Position numbers and translations under genes: made by a program. 64,000 bases of DNA from contig CM075101.1 of NCBI GenBank assembly GCA_037576195.1, positions 15,562,001 to 15,626,000 on the forward strand, read 5' to 3'. Each line of letters starts with the position of its first letter. Position 1 is the stretch's first letter. The notes below the pieces were generated by a model. That model had not been told where the DNA came from and did no database searches. It saw only the letters and a program-made list of their open reading frames with translations. The stretch is from Phytoseiulus persimilis. Taxonomy: Eukaryota > Arthropoda > Arachnida > Mesostigmata > Phytoseiidae. This document shows positions 12,719-23,145 of this stretch, piece after piece.

Positions 12719-15700
12719 TGTTCTGTTCGCCGAAGAAGTTTGGGTCAACGTTTGAAGACGTGATTGTGTTTAATGTTTGTGCCGACAAACTTTGTTTAAT
12801 TCCTTGTCGACTCAGAGCAACTTCAGCCAGCGGCGGCGGCGTTGGAGGCGACGGGGGCGGCAGCAGCTCTTTAACAACAGATGGCAGCTAACATCAGCTA
12901 AAAAACTTCTCGTTGCCAACAACGCCTACCTTCTTGCCATCGTGTCCGTTGTCGCGATGCCTTGTGAGGTTTCTTTTCGGATCAGCGCGATCTCATTTGT
13001 GTAAGGCTGAACGCGTTCATTGGCGGCGAATTCGCTGGAAATTCCGTGAGATTCGGATCGATGTCGACTTTCGCAGGGCTGGCAGAGTCGGAGGAGAGTA
13101 TCTCTCCGACAGCGAGAGCGGGATTCATTGGAAACGGCGGCCCCGAATCGGCCCGTCGTAGAAGACCGGAACGGCCGCGTCTCCTTCCTAAGATCCCAGT
13201 ATACATTTGTCGGCGTTCCTTCCTCAGCGAACATCTTTCCGGTTCGTTTTCTCTTTCTCTGACGGCGTCGTCGTCGTCTCGTTTTGCAAGAATTCTACAG
13301 CCGAATACAGCGGGTCGGCCCTTTCCATTCTAATCTGACACAACGTTGAAGTTCGACTTGACGACACCAGGATCGGGCGCCGAGATTTTCTGCTTCCTCT
13401 ACTTCTTGTGCTCTCTCTGTCGCTGTCGACTGGCTTTCGAGCACTCGACACGAGGGAGGGAACGACCAAAACGCCCCCTCCCCCACATTAGCATTGTCCG
13501 ATAGCCGTCCTGGTTGAATCCGGTGCGGCGCCCAAATGGAAAGAGAATTTTGAAACGAGAGTTTCCAGCGCCTTCCCCCGCTACCCGTTCCAATATCAGT
13601 CTTGCATTCTTCCTTCCGAGGACTCCGACAGGGAGCAAAGCACGAAATACCGAGCAGAGATAGTCTGACGGTCGGAATCGACGGACACGAGAAGCGCTCG
13701 AGTCCACGCGTTAGAGAACACTATCATTTCAAGATCAAATTCCCGTGGCATTTTAATCTTGGCGGATCATTTCGTCCGTGAAGTCTATGGTTCCTCAACC
13801 GGATTCCTGGTGATCGGTCCATAGGCTGAGGTGTGTTTGTTCTTCGCCCCATGGGTTAGAACGTACAATATCGAAGAAGTTCCGGAGCGCCGACAACGTC
13901 GATAACACTATAGTCAACAATCACAATGAGTCTGCCAACCCGCTCAATCCGGAATTCACCTGCACGAAGTTTTCAAGGTTAACTCTTGGACGCACAAAGT
14001 TCGTGTAGGAATACGAGTCTAGATATGCAACTGTGACATTTTTCCCGTGTGTTGGATTCGGTTTGTAATGAGTTGAGGGGTTGGAGCTACTCGATGAAAC
14101 CAGCTCGAGTCTCTCTAGACCTCCACGAAGCACCTCAGGATACGGCGAGAAGAATTCTCCATGGCTTCTCGATCCTCTCGGACCGGCAAGTGAAGCTGGA
14201 GCTCGGCATCTAGCGGCTGCCCTCAATCTCATCTGTTCTATGCGATATTGCAAAACCGGTCTCTCTCCCGTCTGATCGCATCATTCCTGATCCGCATTTC
14301 CGTTTCATAATACTGCGCATTCCTGACTGGGACTATTTTTCCTCGGAACTCACAAGTTAACACTGATCGTCCCATGCTTTTAACGCGATGGCTCCAACTC
14401 CACTCTCGCTGTTTTGGAGAACGGTCTTCAGTTTCCGAAGTCTTTCTCTGAAGGTGAAACCGAGCAATCCGAGCTCCGGAGCACCTTCTCTGATGATACT
14501 CCGAGACTCGATGAGGAAAAACAACGTTTCTCGGCTCCTGTGAGCGCTTGCGCATGCAAACGCCAGCACAGAACTCTCTCCGAATCTTCACGAAACGCTA
14601 CTAAATCTCCCAGACTCCCGACTTTTTGACCTGAACCGAGAACAGATGCAAGACGATGAAGTACCGCAAAGTGCGCAGCATGAAGGTGCGCAGTAATCTC
14701 ATGCGCACAGGACTTAACACGCGCATGACCGTGCACCTGTGACCCCTCAAAACTCATAAGTCTCGTACGTCTCGGAGCCACGCATTAACCCTGGGCTGTT
14801 CACTCTGACTCGATAGAATCGAAGAGGGGACCCGAGTCAATCGGATGCAGTTGTCCTTTGCTCTGTTGAAAGCAGTTCCGATTCGAATGGATGCGAGCGA
14901 ACACTTTCCACGCGACAGGTTACCGACGTGGCCCAAACAGTTTAAGACCCAAGCCTCCTAATGACCTCCGGCAACTCGACCGTGGTCGATTACAGAACTC
15001 AGAGCGAAAGCCTTCTGCCGAGCTCACGTTTTAGCTCAGATAACCTCATGCCACGGAGGAAGACGCCGACCGAGGCAGTCCTTCTCCGATGCGCTCAATT
15101 CCGCTCTGAGATATTCCGGAAAAACCGACCCGATACTTCCTCAATACGAATACCCCATTGCCGAGGAGTCTTGATAACATCTCGGTCCCAAACGAGACGC
15201 GAGAGAGATTCCCCCAAATGGAGTCTCGAACCGCGGAATTTTCCTCCGCCGGCCTGTGGGAGTCTGGGTTGTGCGCCCGCGCGTCCGCTTCGACGTTTGC
15301 CGGCAATCAGTCGTTTTTATCGGATGTGTGGAAAGTGCCCCCATTCTTGAATTCGTTCCAGTCTCTTTCGCCCCAGTCAGTGCTACAAACAAACAAACAA
15401 ACAAACGAACCAACGAGCGCAAGGAGCGCCTCACACGCAAACATTAAACACTCCCTTGGAAGATTTCAACCCAGAAGCCGACATCTGACAAGCTTGTCGC
15501 ATGACGCCCACTGAATCGGACTCGGTCGGTCCATCGATTCATTTCCGAACGAAGCCGTCCGAGCGAAATATTCAGTGACCCGCTCATCTCGGCTCTTTCG
15601 AACACGAGTCGCTCTTTTCAAAATCGCGGAACAGACAAGAGCGGCAGGAAGCACGTGAGACCAACCCGGAAAGCTCTTCGATTTCTGGCTCGGAAGTCGT

Positions 15701-15927
15701 GTTTGCTTTCTTGCGAGAACTCAGCAGAAACACGTCCGGGGATCAACTACTCAAGGATGTCATGGTTCCGAGAAGACTGAATTGAGGGTTCATCGAGGTA
15801 TCCACCTCGGGTCTCGATTCTGTTCTCCTGAACAACGAGGAGAGCAACGACAACAACAACGACCATCGGAGCACCCAGAATGATGAATCGAGCCAGGACA
15901 GGTGGAGATCCAAGGTGTAAACATGGA
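12719..15927. other. Weak coding signals only
   Basis: Apart from the possible exon near 14 kb, a minus-strand frame at 12926-13234 (MFAEEGTPTNVYWDLRKETR, good start context) and a neighbouring one at 13224-13469 are open with raised third-position G/C. They overlap in different frames, so both cannot be read through. AAAC-type simple repeat (ACAAACAAACAAACAAAC) lies at 15388-15407. Confidence 0.4.
13960..14107 (-). CDS. Possible internal exon
   Basis: A minus-strand frame reads NPSTHYKPNPTHGKNVTVAY and YTNFVRPRVNLENFVQ, then meets a strong donor, GTGCAG|GTGAAT. The composition is protein-like with a potential N-glycosylation site (NVT). The 5' boundary is uncertain. Another segment upstream on the same strand (about 14357-14540; IIREGAPELGLLGFTFRERL) may be a companion exon. 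No family recognised. Confidence 0.22.
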
Positions 15928-16241
15928 TCAATCAAGGGAGCTTGGACCGTTGCCAAGGATCCACATGAATTTCGTCTCGCAACAAGCCCATTCACGCTGT
16001 TTATCACTCGGCCTCAATGGAGCCTTGCCTCGACATCCGAGGAGCCATTCACAGGATACCGGTCCTGGCTGGCCCGAAACCGAGACGACTCATCAACATC
16101 TAGCGCGTCACGACATGACACTCGCTGTTTCCTACTCACGTTATGGTGAACGATGAGGAAGCGTCTCGCTTGCTCGGTGTGCAGAATCCAGTAGAGACAT
16201 AGACCGAGCGTAATTGCCACGCAATACACAATAATCAACAT
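15928..16241 (-). CDS. Candidate two-exon single-pass membrane protein
   Basis: The start ATG at 16241 has an insect-type context (GACAAAATG). Exon 1 (16241-16140, 34 codons) encodes a hydrophobic N-terminal anchor, MLIIVYCVAITLGLCLYWIL, followed by HTEQARRF, and ends AAC|GTGAGT. A 71-base intron ending GGGCCAG leads in phase 0 to exon 2 (16068-15928, 46 residues plus stop), which is Cys- and Trp-rich. The layout fits a type II or signal-anchored membrane protein of about 80 residues. Further exons are possible: a segment at 15743-15990 on the same strand has a Val-rich hydrophobic run. No family is recognised. The upstream CAG/CTG- and CpG-rich DNA would be its 5' region. Confidence 0.3.
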
Positions 16242-16249
16242 TTTGTCTT

Positions 16250-17200
16250 TTGTCGCCGTGAGTCTCGCGGTCGACCCAAGCAGCTGTAGCGTGAGTCGTT
16301 GCAGTGGCAACGGCAGCTGTAACAGCGGTTGCGGCCGCAGCAGCAGCAGCCGCCGAACGGGCTGGTCGAGGCGAGGCTTTGTTGTTCCGATGGGCGGTAG
16401 CAGTACCAAAGGTACTGCCGGGGGCTGCGGCTGCTGCTCCTCGCACAGTTGTGGCGACGGCTGCACTGGATTGGGTAGCTGAAGTCAGAGCGAAACTTTC
16501 GAGTGGACGACGATGACGATGGTGAACAGGCTGCTAAATGTTTGTTAAGCTGCACGCTGGTTGTCCCGTAGGAATGACCGTGAGGCATGATGTTCTCGAA
16601 CGGGAACGGAGCAGCTCCACATTCACAGTGTCACATCAGCTGGGCGACGAGCAACTGCAGGAATCGGGCAACTGCAGCTCGACTGCAGGAGTCAACTGGG
16701 GAGCCCTGCAGAGTTGTTGCTGGTGCTGCTGCTTCCGCTGCCGCAGAAGTCACTGCGGAAAAGTCACTTTCTGCCTGTCTGCCAACCAATCAGCCAGCCA
16801 GTCAACAATAGGTCGAACGGACGACGTGTTCGACGATTCTCCTAGAGGCGGTGGTCTCGCGTGACTCAACGGGCAACTCGACGACGACGGCGGCGGCGGC
16901 GACGTCGGTGACGACGTCGGTTGCGACAGGGACGAGCGCCCACCGACGTGAGCTGGCCACTGTTTGCCGCGGGTCGAGGGCTCCTCGCCGTCGAGGACGC
17001 GAACGGAACGCTTGTTGTTGTTCGAGAGTGCTGTGCCCTGGTTGACTGTCGACTGCACTGCATGCACGCCTCAACAGAACTGACATTCCAGGAGAACTCC
17101 GGGACAGAGGCAGCTAGCTCGAGCAGAGGACGGATTCGAGCAAGAGCCCCTTGCGTGCGGGGCGCTGTGTGTGTGCTGCTCGGGAAAGGGACCACTACCT
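16250..17200. other. CpG- and trinucleotide-rich zone between divergent candidates
   Basis: CAG/CTG and CGG/CGA trinucleotides are enriched (for example GCAGCAGCAGCAGCCGCC and GACGACGGCGGCGGCGG). It separates a minus-strand candidate start (16241) from a plus-strand candidate start (17205). It has the look of a 5' leader or promoter of arthropod genes. Open frames within it are low-complexity Ala/Thr or Ser/Cys and are not called. Confidence 0.35.
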
Positions 17201-17204
17201 CAGC

Positions 17205-17454
17205 ATGGCCCTCCGCCTATCGGAAATGTCGACCGTAAGTAGCGCGTTGGCCTGCTTTACGTGGTCGGTGGGTCTGTCGTTCGCTCAATGGCCGGCCTGC
17301 TCGGCAGCTCGCGTTCGATGCTGGGCCGCAGCGGTCAATGGGTGGCTGCGTGAATGGGTCGTGGGTCTTACGGTGTGGTTGCGACGCGGATCGGATGACC
17401 TTCCTTTGTCCCCATTCCCGGATTAGGGAACCAAACGACACGGTCTTCGGTTAG
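17205..17454 (+). CDS. Candidate short two-exon frame
   Basis: ATG in CAGCATGGCC context starts a 10-codon exon (MALRLSEMST) ending ACC|GTAAGT. A 73-base intron ends CTCGGCAG, and exon 2 (17308-17454) runs in phase for 48 codons with several Cys (VLRCGCDADRMTFLC). Splice consensus and start context are good, but the product is tiny and unrecognised. If real, the CpG-rich DNA at 16.3-17.2 kb would be its leader, shared with the minus-strand candidate at 16.2 kb. Confidence 0.2.
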
Positions 17455-17698
17455 CGAACGGACGCGTTGAGCTTCCGTTGCGCTCCGGCAGAAGGATGCT
17501 CCTTCCGCAAAAACCGGGGTTTGGCGCTCGCGGAGCATCCAACCAGGAAGCGAACTTCGCTCCGGTTCCCTTGGAAACCGCCAGCGATTCCCGCCCTCTT
17601 CGGAATCTGCGAGGTTGCGCAACTCGTCGGACCGGTGCGACCTCGAGAATATCCCTCCCCTCGCGAGAGCTCCCAAGGAAGACAGTTACAGGGACTCG

Positions 17699-18079
17699 TC
17701 AAGGGTTAGGCCTCGCCCCGAGGTGAATGCGCGTGGATAAACGTGCAGTGATCCGGCTCGAAGTCGCTCTAGTTCCCCCGACGGATGACTGAGAGAAAAT
17801 CCCACCGAAGCATCTGCGAGTCTGCTGCTCCCTCACCGAACTCGTCTCCTCCCAGCGTATGCCCCGAACGTCTCGATGATAGCGTGGACGCGCTGTAGGT
17901 CCGGAGACCGCTGGGATCTCGTGAGGCTTGTTGCCGAAAATATCCAAGTCTCCAAGGGAGGAGTTTTCCGCGCGGAGTTCAGGCTCGATTATGTGGAAGA
18001 GGGGTGAGGGTTGTAAAAACTCAGCTTCCGGTAGCCACTGGCGGTAGAGTCTGAAGAAGTGCTTCAACTTTCCATCCAT
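17699..18079 (-). CDS. Candidate 110-126-residue protein
   Basis: ATG at 18079 (GCAAGATGG) opens a 126-codon frame starting MDGKLKHFFRLYRQWLPEAE. A 48-base stretch inside it (17836-17789) has a strong donor, TCG|GTGAGG, and a strong acceptor, TTTTCTCTCAG. It is a multiple of three, so the product could be 126 residues unspliced or 110 spliced. The N-terminal half has a balanced, charged make-up, and the C-terminal half is Ser/Thr/Arg-rich. No domain or signal peptide is seen. Confidence 0.3.
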   Translation of the reverse strand: MDGKLKHFFRLYRQWLPEAEFLQPSPLFHIIEPELRAENSSLGDLDIFGNKPHEIPAVSGPTARPRYHRDVRGIRWEETSSVREQQTRRCFGGIFSQSSVGGTRATSSRITARLSTRIHLGARPNP

Positions 18080-21000
18080 CTTGCGCTCACCTTCCCCCTC
18101 TCCGACTCTCTATCTCTCGGTGCCGGGTTCCGAGACGTAATTGCGTTGGGCCGTCCCCGCTGCTGTCGCCGTCGTCCGCCCTAGTGTATCTATAAGGTTA
18201 CGTGGCGGAGACGAAACCTGACATAGGATTAACTCGGGATTACCTGATGAAATCGCGAAAGCTAGCCAGTCGCTCGCTCGGCAGCCGGCTCGTTCGGCCG
18301 ACGGGCTGCGGCCCCTTGGAACTCGTTCGGCGGCTCTCTCCCCAAGGCCGAACACTGTCTATCCCAGGTCAGGATACTGCTACGCAGCTCTGCCCAAAGC
18401 CACTTCATATGTATGCAAGCTCGTATGCATGTTTCCGTGTCTGTTCGTCGGCCTGAATGCTCGTCGGGCCTCCGGCCGCTCGTATACACATATTCATTTC
18501 CATATGTCGGTTAGCCTCAGGTCGCTCGGGTGGCTCGCCTGGATGTTGTTGTTGCTGCTTCTGCACAATCCGCTCATAATCCTCGTGGATTAGGTGAAGC
18601 GGAGGTGATCTGTAGGCCGACGGGAGGACGGTCGGGGCTCAGTGAATCGATACGCCCCGTAGAAGTGTTTCACGACGCCGACACCGCCCGCGCCGCCCCC
18701 CCCCCCCTTCCTGCGCTTGGGGCGGTGGTCAAGAATGCAGGACCGCATTAGGAAGAATTCAATTTGTGCGTAAGTGTGTTTGCATTTGCGCACGGAATTG
18801 CGTTGAAGATCTTAACTACTCCACAAAACTTCCAGGACCCTGCGGCCGCCCTGACACCCACCACTGGCGAGGGACGGGGTTTCCAGAGTTGCTTCTCGAA
18901 TCTCAGAACTGGTTCAGCGGATTGGACCGGGAGGGTTGTAGGGAGATCGCACCCCGTTAGATCGCGGAAGCGGAACTTGGCGCTCACTGTCGTATGTTGA
19001 GCAGCTTGCTGATTTTTGTGGAAGTTGAGAGGACTTCGTAATTCGGGGCGAGCTTTTGTAATGCCTCGTGAGCGCTGCTCAGGTATAGATGATGGCCGTT
19101 CGCTAATCTTGTTACGGCTGACTTCGTATCGTTGTGCTAATTGACAGCAAAGGGTTCGTTGGGCGGCGAGACGTGGTCGACTTGACCGGCAAAATATGAA
19201 ATCCAGCGCATTGTTGCGTTAGAGGGCCACGAGGGCCACTTAATAGGCTCTCGAGGGAGCGAGCCGTATCTCAACGACAGCAAAAAGTTGTTGTAGTTGG
19301 CGGTGATGGCGACTTGCCGTGATAATTACAGGCCTGGTCCTTAAACAAGAAATACTTCGTGAGACACGGAAGCAGGCCCGCTCAGGATACACCACTCTCG
19401 GTCCCCACGATTCCCTTATGTTAATCTCGTACATGTCAAGGAGGTACCGAGGCAAAATCTTCCAACAAAGTTTTCGACGTTTGATTCCCTACCCCGATTG
19501 GGCGTCCCACCTCTTCACCGTCCGGTATGTAATTCATCTAATCAGGAGAACGAACTGATTGAAGGTATTGAAGCCTTCCAGTCTGACGGAGCTCCATTTC
19601 CTCGCTGTCCGAACGGTTCGAGAGTGGGCCTATGGAAAGCTTTGATGGACGCGTTCGGTAGAAAATAATGGAAGACGAGGAAATGAGGAGACTCACTTTG
19701 AGCCGGGGTTCACCAAGCTCGGTTTGTTATTTCAGTCTGCTGCATGCTTGTGACTGGGTGTTAATAATTCGTGAACCGCTTACATTCCCGGGAACCACAA
19801 GAGCTGACTGCTTGGCTCGCCTGATATCTGCCCTCCTACCTCTCCCCGGCTTGACTTGCGGACCGGCCTTCTTGCTGTTCGAGACTCGCCAAATACAACT
19901 CCGTCACCAGCTTGCGTGAATCTCGGAGAATCCGTCTCAGCTGTGACGGAGCTACCGAGACACGCGTACAGCGGTCCCAGTCATCGTTGTTTCGGTTATG
20001 AATCAGAAAACGTGTTGAAAACTCTAACGCGGTCAAGGACGACACATCTGTGAATCCAGGTGCGTCGGTAAGGCCTGTGAGGAACCGGCCGTTGCGCGCA
20101 CCCCCGACAAGGAACGGTTCCCGCTTAGCGTGTACCGATCCAATGAAATCATTATAAGTGAAGATTTTACCACAGAGTCTGTTTGCGATGCGCAGGAACA
20201 AAACTCCAGTGGGCTCCTAGCTTCCCTGGTAGGTATTCATCGCTGGGTAGAAGCCGTCATATGAAGTTTTCAAGCACTTGAGTGCGGACTGATTCACTTG
20301 AATGTTGTCGTTCGCGGCTGAGTTCCTCCGCGAGCAGTGTGGAACACGTCCCGGAATATTGCGCGGTGGCCCTTTCATCGAGTTACCTTTGTTCGTGTGA
20401 TGCCGTCTGAGTTTGCGGTGTAGTTCGGGGATGGCTCCGAAACTGTGAGTTCAACGCACATGAGCACGCGTGACTCCCCGACGCTGTTTTCCGTGTTTCC
20501 GGATCGGAAATTTGGCGAAAGGCCCCGAAAACATCATCACCATCGGAGTTTACTTGGAAGTCGCAGAAGAGCGCTTGGTCGAGCTCCCCCGATGAGCGCC
20601 ATCAGTCCTCGGCACAACACACCATCCTCCAGACGTTATCGTGCAACAATTCAACATGTATTAGCCGTAACGCAGCTGTCATATGCCCGTGCGATATTGG
20701 CAGTCGCCGTACTCACCGTAGGACGAGTCGGTTGAATTAGGCGGGGCAAGGCCTGGGACCGCTGAGTGTCTCATCGGTCAGGCACACGAAACAGTGCTCC
20801 CTGGAACACCGTCGAGGGAGCCCTCCAAGAACGACCACGGTCCCGTATGAGATGAGGCTTTCTTGCTGCTTTCGTGCGCCCCCAGCCCATCCTGCGCGTC
20901 GAGCTAACCAGCTCGCCACATAAACACGGACCCGTAACGAGGAACATTTTTCCCCATCCTCCCGTCGACGACCGAGACGGTTCTCTGTGTCGTCATTAAC

Positions 21001-21420
21001 TACTGGTTTTGATGACGCTGTACGGTCGAACTTTTGATACTATCTCATCCGACACGGGATCCCCAACGCTACAGCCTGGTAGCATCCTTGCGAAACATCC
21101 CTGCATTAATCCGTACACCGCACATCCGCGGGAAACCTCCTCCGAATCGCTCGCGTACGAGAGCCTCGACTCGAATCGCTGGCTGCACAGCGACACACTG
21201 GTAATAGTGTAGGCGAAGTTGAACTCCGGTTCGACTCGTCGGAGTCCCAGAGAGGGACAGATAGCCGCACGGAATGAGAGCGGGGATCCAGGAGCGAGGT
21301 CGATTGCGCGTCGGGAGGTCAGAATTCCGAAGATTTAATTTGAAGCGCGCCCACGCCGTGCTCCGCCGTGCAGTCCGGGGATGAGGCGGGAAACGGCTGC
21401 GACTACCGCCGCCGCCGCTG
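18080..21420. other. No supported gene
   Basis: A plus-strand stretch 19332-19527 has a good acceptor (TAATTACAG) and donor (CCG|GTATGT) with an open frame between (YMSRRYRGKIFQQSFRRLIP). Another ATG frame at 21012-21212 (+) reads TLQPGSILAKHPCINPYTAH. Both are isolated and unrecognised, so they are noted and not called. Confidence 0.4.
18692..18709. repeat. Poly-C run
   Basis: About 13 consecutive C bases within GCGCCGCC...TTCCTGC, in a GC-rich region. Confidence 0.8.
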
Positions 21421-21981
21421 TTATTGCTCCATTGGCCTTGTCGCTGATTGCAAGATTTGCGTGTGTTCATCGAGTCTGATAACGAGATTCAAAAATTGCA
21501 GCGGAACTTCGAGCCGCACTGGGGGGGCGCGCTTCCGGAATCGTTTCCGGCCCATGACACCAGCCTCGCTGACGACCATGTCAGCCATAACCAACAAACT
21601 TTTCTGTGGAGCCAGGCGAGGCGACCGGGGCTCCGCACAAAACGTGCGCAGGCTCTGAATTCCTCCCGAATAATTAAATTGCACGACCAGGGGAGAGGTA
21701 TAGAAGGAGGCAAATGGAAGCGCGAGAGAGCGCGGTCGAGAAAGCCGGAGATACCCGTTCGGAATCAATGCCGTCTGCGCGTCCCGTAGGCGATTGCTGT
21801 CAACTACTCTATCTCCGCCCGTCCGGACCGCTGGTTTGAGTCGCGCAAGGATCTCGTTCGCGGCGTCGGCTGCAAGAGGTCTATCCAGGACCAATTTTCG
21901 GGAAGCGTATTGAATAATGAGGCTGCACTCTAAGGGGCAACTGGAGTGGTTTCCAACTTCCAAACACGGCTTCCCAATCAT
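21421..21981 (-). CDS. Unrecognised 186-codon open frame
   Basis: Open from the ATG at 21981 (and upstream to about 22080) with G/C-rich third positions. Stretches such as AADAANEILARLKPAVRTGG and MADMVVSEAGVMGRKRFRKR read like protein, and the second contains a basic cluster. A second minus-strand frame with a true ATG overlaps its end (21470-21069, 133 codons, Gly-run near the start), so at most one is likely real. No recognised family; the length is near the chance limit. Confidence 0.22.
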   Translation of the reverse strand: MIGKPCLEVGNHSSCPLECSLIIQYASRKLVLDRPLAADAANEILARLKPAVRTGGDRVVDSNRLRDAQTALIPNGYLRLSRPRSLALPFASFYTSPLVVQFNYSGGIQSLRTFCAEPRSPRLAPQKSLLVMADMVVSEAGVMGRKRFRKRAPPVRLEVPLQFLNLVIRLDEHTQILQSATRPMEQ

Positions 21982-22698
21982 CCACCTGTGCCGTGGTATC
22001 TGCAGTCGGGAAGCTATGCAGACCAAGTAGCAGCGGCTCAACGAGGCTCCCCATACACCGAGGCTTCGAGAGCACTCGTGTTATTCTCGGCAGTTGACGT
22101 TAGCCTGGAGCTCGCAACGGTTCCTCGATTACGGTGTTTGGATCGCGTGTTAATCATCTACGGTTGACGACTACCAATGAGACTTGTTTTGAGTCTTCAA
22201 ACAGCCGTCATCGTCGTGGGGGCTGCGCCGCTCTGGATCCGGCCCGAGAAGTTTGGAAACAATTAGGAAACTGGCGCGTTGGAGGAGTCGGGTGAGGATC
22301 AGTCGCGCAGCCGGGCGACCGGACTTCCTCGTGAGCGGGACTCGATACGTCTCGAAACGAGTTTCGAGATCGGGACGCGATTTCCAGGACGACCAGAACG
22401 ACGTTTCGCGGGGAAAACTAGAGCCGAGGAGACGAAGTACAGCGATTTGTCGGAGCGGACGACCGCTGGAGAAAGAAAACGTAGGAGTCTTTTGCGACTC
22501 CGTCTGACGTTCGAACGACGACGCCACACCGGCCATGAGTGCGCTGCGAACAACATACATTGGGCAGTTTATGATGGAGGAAACCGAGTCAGCCAAGGAG
22601 GACACCTATAACTCTTCATTTTGCGGTCGACATATTTTTCCGTGGGGGCTTTCGGCAACTCGAAAATCTCTTTCGATTCGCCGCCACAGACACCGAGA

Positions 22699-23145
22699 AT
22701 GTACGATAGCGTGACTGCTCCTCTTGCCTCCCGCGTCTTCTCGCAGCTGTCTTTCCCAAGAGTCACTCAGAGTTTGGGTGGGAGCGGGACTGGAGGAAAT
22801 AGAGAAATCTTCAAAAAGACGGTTGGATGGGATAGGTGGGGGAACTTCTGGGGAGGACGACTCTCCCGCTTGTCGTCGGTTTCTGCTTCGGAAGTTCTCG
22901 CTACGCGATTCGGACATCGGACCCCAGATCATGTTGTGATTCAGAATTTGTCTTTGTGGAGTTTTCCCCAGATCCCCCCTTTGGATCGTTCAAATTGGTT
23001 GGGCGTGTTTCCCGCCTGGTTCTCGACGCTACAAGAGCATCCTGAATGCAAGGTCGCAACGATTCGGGCGCGTTTGGTTGCAATTCCATTCCGGAGCATT
23101 CATACCAGACGTTCATGGGAGAAATCGCGACGGAGTGTCTGCTGA
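22699..23145 (+). CDS. Unrecognised 148-residue open frame
   Basis: ATG at 22699 starts a frame (MYDSVTAPLASRVFSQLSFP) that stays open to TGA at 23145; the frame is open further upstream to about 22621. Third positions are about two-thirds G/C. It has a Trp/Gly-rich centre (GWDRWGNFWGG) and an Arg-rich tail. There is no signal peptide or membrane segment, and no family match is recognised. Splice sites are not obvious, so it could be a single exon or noise. Confidence 0.25.
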   Translation: MYDSVTAPLASRVFSQLSFPRVTQSLGGSGTGGNREIFKKTVGWDRWGNFWGGRLSRLSSVSASEVLATRFGHRTPDHVVIQNLSLWSFPQIPPLDRSNWLGVFPAWFSTLQEHPECKVATIRARLVAIPFRSIHTRRSWEKSRRSVC

